Below, in pieces: positions 1-5,898 of a stretch of 5,912 nucleotides of DNA; positions within the stretch are counted from its first letter, which is position 1; the number at the start of each line of letters is the position of its first letter. The translations under genes and the position numbers were made by a program. Under the pieces are notes generated by a model. The model was given only the letters and a program-made list of their open reading frames with translations, was not told where the DNA came from and searched no databases. The DNA comes from Bacteroidota bacterium (GTDB taxonomy: Bacteria; Bacteroidota; Bacteroidia; Bacteroidales; UBA1556), in NCBI GenBank assembly GCA_003648395.1, contig QMPB01000319.1:1-5912 (forward strand), given 5' to 3'.

Positions 1-912
1 AGGGCAACCTCTATTCTTTGGACCAACAATCTTAAACATTACTGTAAATCCTACAACACTATACCAATCTTTAGCTTCACCACCTCTTTGGCGGCCAGTA
101 GCTCCTTGTAGAGTTCCCAAATAAGCAGTGAAATCCGCAGGATTATTGGGTTGACCATTAGGCCCAATAGAAATATCCATACCCATTTCTATAGCCTGAT
201 CCTCATTCATTCTATTACTTAACGCAGCAGCTAAAGGTGATTTCTCAGCGGATAACAAACCAGCATCTGGATACTCAGTACTTACATCATCAATATAATC
301 AGTAAATGTTTTTCTCATTCCCCATTCAACACCAATACTTAGTTTTTTGGAAATACTAAACTTAAGTCCACCTCCAAAAGGTAAAGCAAAAGAAGTTAAT
401 TTATATGGCTTTTTATCTGGATATGCCGTTAGCCCTTGTCCTTCTGTACCTAAAGGTTGAAGTTCATACTCAACTCCCATATATTCTGTCTTAGGATTAA
501 AATGAAAAAAGCCTAAACCTGCGTATATGTAAGGTGTAAACCTATGTTTTTTACTTCCGGGGACATACTCAAGAAAATTAAGTTCTAAACCTGCTTCAAT
601 ATCAATAATATTGCTAGTAAAACTAAGATTTTTATACTGAAGATTCTCATTATCATATTTACTATCACCAGAAACTTTTCCATAATGCGCAGCTATTCTA
701 ATAGCAAACCTTGGATTCATTGAATATCTATAACTCATTCCAAAATTATAGTTTGGAATTCCAATAATATTGCCAGGATAAGTTAATGGATCTTCGGTTG
801 TAATATCACCTAAATAATATGAAACACCAATAAAAGGGCCAATCTCATGATGCTGAGCCATACTGCCAAAAGACATAAAGATAATGGATATAGTATAGAA
901 TAATTTTCTCAT
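1..912 (-). CDS. DUF6089 family outer-membrane beta-barrel protein (3' end outside window)
   Basis: The frame is open for 304 codons from ATG at 912 to the window edge without a stop, so the gene is partial at its C-terminus. Residues 1-19 form a signal peptide (MRK, then a hydrophobic stretch, ending SMA before Gln20), so the protein is exported. The mature start, EIGPFIGVSYYLGDI (23-37), is the typical opening of DUF6089 proteins: Glu-Ile-Gly, a strand, then Tyr-x-Gly-Asp. Alternating hydrophobic and polar strands with aromatic ends follow, for example around 126-138 (TPYIYAGLGFFHF) and 172-200, as expected for a small OmpA/OmpW-like barrel. The family is found in Bacteroidota; its biochemical role is not known to me. 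It lies 118 nt after nadK behind its own promoter candidate. In related genomes such genes often lie near uppS and bamA; whether that holds here lies beyond the edge. Confidence 0.88.
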   Translation of the reverse strand, partial: MRKLFYTISIIFMSFGSMAQHHEIGPFIGVSYYLGDITTEDPLTYPGNIIGIPNYNFGMSYRYSMNPRFAIRIAAHYGKVSGDSKYDNENLQYKNLSFTSNIIDIEAGLELNFLEYVPGSKKHRFTPYIYAGLGFFHFNPKTEYMGVEYELQPLGTEGQGLTAYPDKKPYKLTSFALPFGGGLKFSISKKLSIGVEWGMRKTFTDYIDDVSTEYPDAGLLSAEKSPLAAALSNRMNEDQAIEMGMDISIGPNGQPNNPADFTAYLGTLQGATGRQRGGEAKDWYSVVGFTVMFKIVGPKNRGCP

Positions 913-979
913 GTTACAAATGATATATTAATAGCTAAACTCTAAAAATTATTATTTATTGCATACGTTCAATAACGTG

Positions 980-1011
980 CAAATGTAGGTTAATTTTAGT
1001 AAAATTACAAT
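980..1011 (-). promoter_or_regulatory. Bacteroidota-type promoter for the DUF6089 gene
   Basis: On the minus strand TACATTTG (987-980) fits the -7 consensus TAnnTTTG exactly, and ATTG (1011-1008) lies 20 nt upstream in place of the -33 TTTG. Transcription would start near 973-976, giving a leader of about 60 nt before the ATG at 912. A small imperfect hairpin (ACGTT at 965-969 with AACGT at 974-978) lies at the predicted start of the RNA. The match to both boxes and spacing is good, but no transcript data support it. Confidence 0.6.
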
Positions 1012-1030
1012 TAGCTTAATTGACTTAATA

Positions 1031-1909
1031 TTAATTTCTTATATCAAGTCCCCAATTCAATTTTTCTCTAATAGTATCAAAAAAACTTCTATTACCTATT
1101 TGAATCATACTTACACTAAAATTACTTTTTGAGACTACAAGTTCTATCGATGAGTTTATGGTCTCAAACCGAGAATCAAGTCCTACCAGAAATGACTTTG
1201 ACCTACCCTGAATTTTCAACTTTATAACACTATTATCAGGTATAACAACGGGTCTTACAGTCAAATTATGTGGTGCTATTGGTGAAATAATAAAGTTCTT
1301 GGATCCTGGAGTTACAATTGGTCCTCCTACTGCTAATGCATATGCTGTAGAACCTGTTGGTGTAGAAATAAGTAAACCATCAGCCCAATATGAATTAAGG
1401 AATTTATCGTCAATATAAACATGAACAACAATCATAGAAAGGTGATCCCTCTTATGAATTGAGAATTCATTTAGTGCGAAGTTCATCTCACCAAAAAGAT
1501 TATTATCCGTTTTTAATGATAATAATGCTCTTTTATCTAGTATATAATTATTATTTAAAACATCATTAATTGCAGTGTCAATTTCCTTATGAGAAACGGA
1601 CGAAAGAAAACCTAATCTACCCATATTTATTCCTAATATTGGTATATTAGAATTTCTAATTATTGGGATACTATCCAATATTGTTCCATCACCTCCAAGG
1701 GTAAAAAACATATCAATTTTACGCTTTACTTCCTTTGCACTATTATATACAGTGGGTTCATTTAAAAACTTTACTTTATTGATAATTAATTTATAAAAAA
1801 GTTCATTTACCCAAATCTCACATTTTGCTTTCTCAAGTTTATCAATAACTAATTGGTAAGTATCTTTATACTTTTCATAATACTGAATGCTAAATAATGC
1901 AATTTTCAT
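1031..1909 (-). CDS. nadK: NAD kinase
   Basis: ATP-dependent NAD kinase (EC 2.7.1.23), cytosolic, which phosphorylates NAD+ to NADP+ and so sets the NADPH pool for biosynthesis and redox defence. All landmarks of the family are present: GGDGT at 72-76 (nucleotide binding and catalysis), GINMGRLGFL at 93-102, the NE pair at 147-148 that binds the NAD ribose, and DGLLISTPTGSTAY at 177-190. The C-terminal motif usually written DGQ or DSQ reads DSR at 245-247. The length, 292 aa, is normal. The ATG is the only choice, since an in-frame TAG lies three codons upstream. It begins 59 nt after prfB with no convincing promoter or terminator between, so co-transcription with recX-prfB is likely. The ending, REKLNWGLDIRN, resembles Bacteroidota NadK. 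Confidence 0.97.
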   Translation of the reverse strand: MKIALFSIQYYEKYKDTYQLVIDKLEKAKCEIWVNELFYKLIINKVKFLNEPTVYNSAKEVKRKIDMFFTLGGDGTILDSIPIIRNSNIPILGINMGRLGFLSSVSHKEIDTAINDVLNNNYILDKRALLSLKTDNNLFGEMNFALNEFSIHKRDHLSMIVVHVYIDDKFLNSYWADGLLISTPTGSTAYALAVGGPIVTPGSKNFIISPIAPHNLTVRPVVIPDNSVIKLKIQGRSKSFLVGLDSRFETINSSIELVVSKSNFSVSMIQIGNRSFFDTIREKLNWGLDIRN

Positions 1910-1968
1910 ACTTATAAACTAAATTTAATAATACTGAAACGTATTTATTACAAATTTGTTACTATAAA

Positions 1969-3073
1969 TTATATGCCTTCTTGTATTTTTTTACTATTTG
2001 CCATTAGAAATGACTTAATAAAACCATCTAAATCGCCATCAAGCACTGCTTGAACATTTGATGTTTCAAAACCAGTTCTCACATCTTTTACAAGCTTATA
2101 AGGGTGAAGCACATAAGATCTTATCTGAGAGCCCCATTCAATATTAAGTTTTCCATCTTCAACTTCCTGTTGTACATCTTGCTTTTTTCGCAGCTCTATC
2201 TCATAAAGCTGAGACTTAAGCATCTTTATTGCTTTCTCTCTGTTTTTTAATTGAGAACGAGTTTCTTGACACTCAACAACTAGATTGCTTGGAGCATGTC
2301 TAAGCCTCACAGCGGACTCCGTTTTATTAACATGCTGACCTCCTGGGCCACTAGAACGAAAGGTATCCCAAGAAAGATCTGCTGGATTTATATCAATTTC
2401 AATATCGTCATCAACCACAGGATAAACATATACTGATGCAAAAGAAGTATGGCGACGATTTGCGGAGTCAAAAGGTGAAATTCTAACTAATCGATGCACT
2501 CCACTTTCTGCCTTTAAAAATCCAAATGCATTCTCCCCATCAAATTCTATACTAACAGATTTTATTCCTGCAACATCGCCCTCTTGCTCATCTATTATCT
2601 TAACTTTATAATTCTGACGTTCACCATATCGTATATACATACGCATAAGCATCTCTGCCCAGTCTTGACTTTCAGTCCCTCCTGCCCCAGGATTAATTTG
2701 AAGAATAGCACTAAACTTATCAGATTCACTACTCAGCATATTAAGTAATTCTAGATTATCTATTTTGCTCACTAAAATATTATACTGACTTTCAACCTCT
2801 TCTTCTGATGATTCTCCTAATTCTAAAAACTCAAATAGAACCTCTACATCATCAAATACTGACTTTGCATCATCATACTTAATAATCCAAGATTTCTTTT
2901 CTTTAATTTTTCTCAGAAATTGTTCGGCAGCCTTAGAATTATTCCAGAAAAGCGGATCTTGTGTTTTTAATTCTTCTTCTTCAACTTCAATACGTTTTCT
3001 ATCTAAGTCAAAGATACCCCCTCAAGGCCAAAAGCCTTTTATTCATAGCCTTTATATTATCCTTTGTAATCAT
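1969..3073 (-). CDS. prfB: Peptide chain release factor 2, expressed through a programmed +1 frameshift
   Basis: RF2 reads UGA and UAA stop codons in the ribosomal A site and triggers peptide release. Translation starts at ATG 3073 and meets an in-frame TGA at codon 22 (3010-3008). Slipping one base forward at CTT-TGA-C continues in the frame ending at 1969, giving 21 + 346 = 367 aa, close to the 365 aa of E. coli RF2. The N-terminal part between the TGA and 2772 is open and reads like RF2 (DPLFW, then helical Lys/Glu-rich segments). Landmarks in full-length numbering are the stop-recognition SPF at 199-201 in RISPFDSANRRHTSF and the catalytic GGQ at 244-246 in SSGPGGQHVNKTES. The residue corresponding to the variable E. 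coli position 246 is Ser240. A GTG at 2772 would start a 267-aa protein lacking domain 1 and is not the true start. The start lies 9 nt after recX, and a TAA upstream excludes a longer form. Confidence 0.96.
3007..3022 (-). other. RF2 programmed +1 frameshift site
   Basis: On the minus strand the site reads AGGGGGTATCTTTGAC. It has an internal Shine-Dalgarno-like AGGGGG (3022-3017), a 3-nt spacer TAT, the slippery CTT (3013-3011), and the stop TGA (3010-3008) followed by C, a poor termination context. As I recall it, this matches the E. coli prfB recoding site base for base. When RF2 is scarce the ribosome pauses at UGA and the tRNA-Leu slips from CUU to UUU, restoring the RF2 frame, so RF2 controls its own synthesis. 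The encoded LRGYL just before the stop is the usual RF2 peptide at this place. Confidence 0.97.
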
Positions 3074-3082
3074 GCTTAATGT

Positions 3083-3544
3083 TTATTCGTTATTTAATAT
3101 ATCCCATATCAAATTACTTTCGTAACCCTTCTGGAGCGCAAAGTTTAAAGTTTTCTTCTTATTAACTGGCTCACTGATATCTCCAATTTTATTTATTTTA
3201 TAATCTATTAGCTCTTTCAATGTAATTAAATATTCATCTTCATCTATTTCCAAAAGTGCATTAAAAATATCCTTATCATCTATTCTCTTTTGCTTAAGCG
3301 CATAGAATATTTTCTTTCTTCCCCATTTCTTAAAGCGAAATTTACCACTTGTGAATGCTTTAGCATATCTAATATTATCAAAACTCTTATTTAATAATAG
3401 CGTATCAATTAATTTCTGATGCATATCAGCAGTAACTTCAAGTTTAATAAGTTTATCCTCAACATCTTTCAAGCAACGTTCTTGATAATCACAAAAGCGT
3501 TCCATTTGCTGCAAATAAGTATTAAACTGTATATTAGTGTCCAT
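3083..3544 (-). CDS. recX: RecX family regulatory protein
   Basis: RecX proteins bind RecA filaments and modulate, usually inhibit, RecA strand exchange and co-protease activity. The 153-aa product has the family pattern of repeated three-helix units: an N-terminal unit with Tyr20 and Arg23 (YQERCLKDVEDKL), the most telling central block around 59-86 (RYAKAFTSGKFRFKKWGRKKI, then ALKQKRI), and a third unit ending near FALQKGYESNLIWDIL (135-150). It has no signal peptide or membrane segment. The charge is high, with many Lys, as expected of a protein acting on nucleoprotein filaments. The length is typical of short Bacteroidota RecX. It leads a unit with prfB, whose ATG lies 9 nt after its stop; recA is not in the window. 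A promoter candidate lies just upstream. Confidence 0.9.
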   Translation of the reverse strand: MDTNIQFNTYLQQMERFCDYQERCLKDVEDKLIKLEVTADMHQKLIDTLLLNKSFDNIRYAKAFTSGKFRFKKWGRKKIFYALKQKRIDDKDIFNALLEIDEDEYLITLKELIDYKINKIGDISEPVNKKKTLNFALQKGYESNLIWDILNNE

Positions 3545-3567
3545 AAATAATAAAATAGAATTATAGG

Positions 3568-3601
3568 CAAATATAAACCAATAACAGCATTAGATAACAA
3601 A
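3568..3601 (-). promoter_or_regulatory. Bacteroidota-type promoter for recX-prfB(-nadK)
   Basis: On the minus strand TATATTTG (3575-3568) matches TAnnTTTG exactly, and TTTG (3601-3598) precedes it by 22 nt, slightly more than the usual 19-21. The -33 box lies inside the T-run of the terminator of the upstream gene, so one transcript ends where the next begins. The predicted start near 3562 would leave a leader of only about 17 nt before the recX ATG. Confidence 0.6.
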
Positions 3602-3637
3602 AAAAATGGTCGTTAAGCCTAAGGCTTAACGACCATT
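3599..3637 (-). terminator. Intrinsic terminator of the RNase E/G gene
   Basis: A perfect inverted repeat of 15 bp pairs 3605-3619 with 3623-3637 around a 3-nt loop. One arm contains GGTCGTTAAGCC, by far the most GC-rich stretch of this gap. Read on the minus strand the stem is followed directly by eight T residues (3606-3599), the classical layout of a Rho-independent terminator. It lies 24 nt past the stop at 3661 and separates that gene from recX. On the plus strand no T-run follows, so it acts in one direction. Confidence 0.93.
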
Positions 3638-3660
3638 CAATAATAATTATAGTGTCTTTA

Positions 3661-5211
3661 TTAAAGTTTTATTTCATCACCATCTTTATTAAAGAAGTGA
3701 TATTCTAAGAAATGGTAAGAAGCAACTTCTGCTAAACTTATCCATTTATTATACTCTTTAAACCATTTCCATCTATAGTTAAACAATCCTCTAGTAAAGT
3801 AAGAATAAACAAAAGGATGCAAACGTATTTCAAGAAATTTCTCATTCTGCTCTTGCAATAAGAAACGAATATTGTTTTCTATCTCGTCAGTAATCAAAAC
3901 AGAAGCTTTAACTTCTCCAGTACCCTGACAAACAGGACATTTTTCGAGAATCTTTATTTCCATTTCTGGTCTAACTCTTTGTCTAGTAATCTGAATTAGT
4001 CCAAACTTAGTAACAGGCAATATAGTGTGCTTTGCTTTATCATTTCGCATTTCAGTTTTCATGAATTCATAAAGCTTACGGCGATTTTCTTTATCGATCA
4101 TATCAATGAAATCAATCACAATAATACCACCCATATCTCTTAATCGAAGTTGCCTAACAATTTCTTTGGCTGAAACCATATTTGTTTCTAGAGCACTTGC
4201 CTCTTGATCTAGTTCTTTTTTTAGTCTATGGCCACTATTTACATCTATTACGTGCATAGCTTCAGTATGCTCAATAATTAGATAAGCACCAGACTTAATA
4301 GTAACTTTCTCTCCGAAGGAACTTTTTATTTGTTTGTCAATATTATGGAACTCAAAGACAGGTGTTTTACCTTTATAATGTCTAACAAGATCTTTCTTAT
4401 CTGGTGCAATAGTAGCGACATAAGACCTTAGCTCATCAGCAACTTTAGCATCATCAACTACCACACTGTTAAAACTCTTATTAAGTAAATCTCTTAATAT
4501 TGTTGATGAACGACTAAGTTCACCATGAATTCTACTAGGAGCATTAGCTGTTTTCAACTTTTCTATTGCCAACTCCCACTTTTCCATCAAAGAATTAATA
4601 TCCGCCAATAACTCAGCAACCTTTTTATTTGTGGCTACTGTTCTGACAATTACTCCAAAATTATTTGGACGAATACTCTTAATCAAACGCTTTAACCTAT
4701 TTCTCTCTTCAAAATCTTTAATTTTCTGAGAAACAGAAATTCGATTCGAGAAAGGTACAAGGACAACATATCTTCCAGGAAGAGCAATCTCACTAGTAAT
4801 ACGAGGTCCTTTAGAATTAATAGGTTCTTTTGCAACTTGAACTAAAACATTCTGATGAACCGAAAGAACATCTTGTATTTTTCCAGTTTTTATTATTTCT
4901 GGTTCAAATTTGAAATCCTTGATTGAAATTTTAGAATTCTTTGAGTTCGTAATAATTTTAACAAACTTATTTAAAGAACGAACCTTGGGTCCTAAATCAT
5001 GATAATGCAAAAATGCATCTCTTTCATGACCAACATTAACAAAGGCCGCATTTAGACCTGGAGTTAATTTTTTAATTTTTCCAAGATATAAATCACCAAC
5101 ACTATAATTATTATCTTGTTTTTCCTTATGAATCTCCATTAACTGTCCTTCTTCAAGAAGAGCTATAGAAATTTCTTTAGGATCTACATTGATAATTAGA
5201 TCTTTGTTCAC
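3661..5211 (-). CDS. rng: Ribonuclease E/G family endoribonuclease
   Basis: Single-strand endoribonuclease of the RNase E/G family, acting in mRNA turnover and in rRNA and tRNA processing. An S1 RNA-binding region spans about 38-128, with the usual opening VGDLYLGKIKKLTPGLNAAF. A 5'-monophosphate sensor is marked by VIVRT at 187-191. The two catalytic metal-binding aspartates fall in VIDVNSG (Asp323) and IVIDFIDM (Asp367). CPVC at 425-428 supplies the cysteines of the zinc link between subunits. At 516 aa it is close in size to E. coli RNase G and lacks the long degradosome scaffold of RNase E. The start is GTG at 5211 (MNKDLIINV); an in-frame TAA three codons upstream rules out a longer product, and GTG is commonly seen for this gene in Bacteroidota. 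Placement after hup is also typical of the phylum. It has a long leader and its own terminator. The symbol could equally be given as rne. Confidence 0.95.
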   Translation of the reverse strand: MNKDLIINVDPKEISIALLEEGQLMEIHKEKQDNNYSVGDLYLGKIKKLTPGLNAAFVNVGHERDAFLHYHDLGPKVRSLNKFVKIITNSKNSKISIKDFKFEPEIIKTGKIQDVLSVHQNVLVQVAKEPINSKGPRITSEIALPGRYVVLVPFSNRISVSQKIKDFEERNRLKRLIKSIRPNNFGVIVRTVATNKKVAELLADINSLMEKWELAIEKLKTANAPSRIHGELSRSSTILRDLLNKSFNSVVVDDAKVADELRSYVATIAPDKKDLVRHYKGKTPVFEFHNIDKQIKSSFGEKVTIKSGAYLIIEHTEAMHVIDVNSGHRLKKELDQEASALETNMVSAKEIVRQLRLRDMGGIIVIDFIDMIDKENRRKLYEFMKTEMRNDKAKHTILPVTKFGLIQITRQRVRPEMEIKILEKCPVCQGTGEVKASVLITDEIENNIRFLLQEQNEKFLEIRLHPFVYSYFTRGLFNYRWKWFKEYNKWISLAEVASYHFLEYHFFNKDGDEIKL

Positions 5212-5448
5212 GGTAATTTATTTAAATTTAAAATATAGAGGCTTTCTCTATACTACTCATAATATACAATTACACAAAGTACCAATACAATAATAATTTA
5301 CTATTTATAGTATATAAACTTTCGTGTAAAATATAAAACTAGGTTCAAGCGAACCACAATTCGAAAACAGGAGGTGAGATTTGATTACTTCTGCACTAAA
5401 AATTATTTAGCTTAGAATAGGATACGAAATTAATCGATTAGATAAAAC
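5212..5448 (-). promoter_or_regulatory. Long, hairpin-rich leader region of the RNase E/G gene
   Basis: No protein-coding frame of note lies in this stretch, which must hold the promoter and 5' leader of the RNase gene. Local structures in the minus-strand RNA are TATAGAG with CTCTATA (5252-5234, 7 bp, 5-nt loop) just ahead of the start codon, GGTTC with GAACC (5355-5342, 4-nt loop), and CTAAA with TTTAG (5410-5396). The last stretch before the start includes the palindrome TTTAAATTTAAA (5232-5221). Promoter candidates are imperfect: TAATTTCG near 5431-5424 and TATATTTT near 5336-5329, each with a TTG about 19-21 nt upstream and one mismatch. The minus strand also carries TCACCTCCT (5379-5371). 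E. coli rne has a structured leader through which the enzyme controls its own mRNA; a similar role here is only inference. Confidence 0.4.
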
Positions 5449-5487
5449 AAACAATTACACAACATAAAATATGATGTGCAATTGTTT
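5449..5487. terminator. Stem-loop, probable terminator after the hup unit
   Basis: An inverted repeat pairs 5449-5466 with 5470-5487: 16 base pairs, two single mismatches (5457/5479 and 5462/5474) and a 3-nt loop. On the minus strand it is followed by the T-rich stretch GTTTGTTTTATC, and on the plus strand by TTTTAGTTTTCTT, so it could act in either direction. It lies 21 nt past the stop of the small basic gene, where the hup transcript should end. The stem is AT-rich, which makes it weaker than the terminator at 3599-3637. Confidence 0.6.
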
Positions 5488-5508
5488 TAGTTTTCTTAAA
5501 AAATGGCT

Positions 5509-5598
5509 CTACTTCTTCTTGTGACGATTCTTACGCAGTCTTTTCTTACGCTTATGCGTAGCCATTTTATGACGTTTTCTCTTTTTACCACTTGGCAT
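5509..5598 (-). CDS. 29-aa very basic AURKAIP1/COX24-domain protein, probable small ribosomal subunit protein
   Basis: ATG at 5598 opens 29 codons ending in TAG at 5511-5509. The product begins MPSGKKRKRHKMATHKRKKR and ends NRHKKK; about two thirds of its residues are Lys, Arg or His and it has no acidic residue. This is the pattern of the COX24_C/DUF1713 family, which includes the C-terminus of the mitochondrial ribosomal protein mS38 (AURKAIP1) and, as I recall, the tiny mycobacterial ribosomal protein bS22. Bacteroidota genomes carry near-identical small genes annotated as AURKAIP1/COX24 domain proteins. The likely role is binding 16S rRNA as a structural element of the 30S subunit; this is inferred from family membership. 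It follows hup by 15 nt and is probably co-transcribed with it. A 68-codon frame on the opposite strand covers it and can mask it in automatic gene calls. Confidence 0.9.
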   Translation of the reverse strand: MPSGKKRKRHKMATHKRKKRLRKNRHKKK

Positions 5599-5613
5599 AA
5601 TAGATACTTTAAA

Positions 5614-5898
5614 TTATTTCAAATTATTTTTAACGTCTGTTACAAAACTCTTAGCTGGTTTAAAAGCTGGGATTTTGTGTGCAGGAATCTTAATAGTAAC
5701 ATTCTTTGAAATGTTTCTACCAGTCTTTTCAGCTCTTTCTTTAATAATAAAAGAACCAAATCCACGCATATATACGTTATCTCCATTAATCATAGCACTT
5801 TTTACGGTATCCATGAATGTCTCTACTACTGATTGAACAGCAATTTTCTCAATTCCAGTCTTGTTAGCAATTTCTGCTACTATTTCTGCTTTTGTCAT
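5614..5898 (-). CDS. hup: HU family DNA-binding protein
   Basis: HU is a small dimeric nucleoid protein that binds and bends DNA with little sequence preference and takes part in compaction, replication and repair. The 94-aa product has the N-terminal helices (MTKAEIVAEIANKTGI, then helix 2 to about residue 38), the hallmark GFGSF at 46-50, and the beta-arm and closing helix with RNISKNVTIKIPAHKIPAFKPAKSF (61-85). The length is normal (about 90 aa). The tip of the arm reads Arg61-Asn62-Ile63, where classical HU and IHF have RNP with a proline that intercalates into DNA. The start is ATG at 5898, only 14 nt from the window edge, so its promoter is not visible. The small basic gene follows after 15 nt. 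IHF-like function cannot be excluded, but the sequence fits HU better. Confidence 0.96.
   Translation of the reverse strand: MTKAEIVAEIANKTGIEKIAVQSVVETFMDTVKSAMINGDNVYMRGFGSFIIKERAEKTGRNISKNVTIKIPAHKIPAFKPAKSFVTDVKNNLK

Noticed and set aside
1008..1022. Possible terminator after nadK (CAATTA with TAATTG)
   Set aside because: The stem is only 6 bp and has one GC pair, the following minus-strand sequence has no continuous T-run, and it overlaps the -33 box of the DUF6089 promoter.
1941..1960. Palindrome ACAAATTTGT between prfB and nadK, considered as an operator or promoter
   Set aside because: The 10-bp AT-rich palindrome is easily expected by chance here. The nearest -7-like sequence (TACGTTTC) has a mismatch and no suitable -33 box.
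5342..5365. tRNA-like T-arm motif (GGTTCAAGCGAACC)
   Set aside because: The 5-bp stem has a 4-nt loop and not the 7-nt loop of a T-arm, and no acceptor, D or anticodon arms are found around it on either strand.
5431..5440. Palindrome TAATCGATTA, considered as a protein-binding site
   Set aside because: It is a single isolated 10-bp palindrome in AT-rich DNA, with no second copy in the window and no known regulator to attach to it.
5503..5709. 68-codon open frame on the plus strand
   Set aside because: It lies antisense to both the small basic gene and the 3' end of hup. Its translation is rich in Leu, Phe and Thr without any family pattern, as expected of the reverse complement of Lys/Arg-rich coding sequence.
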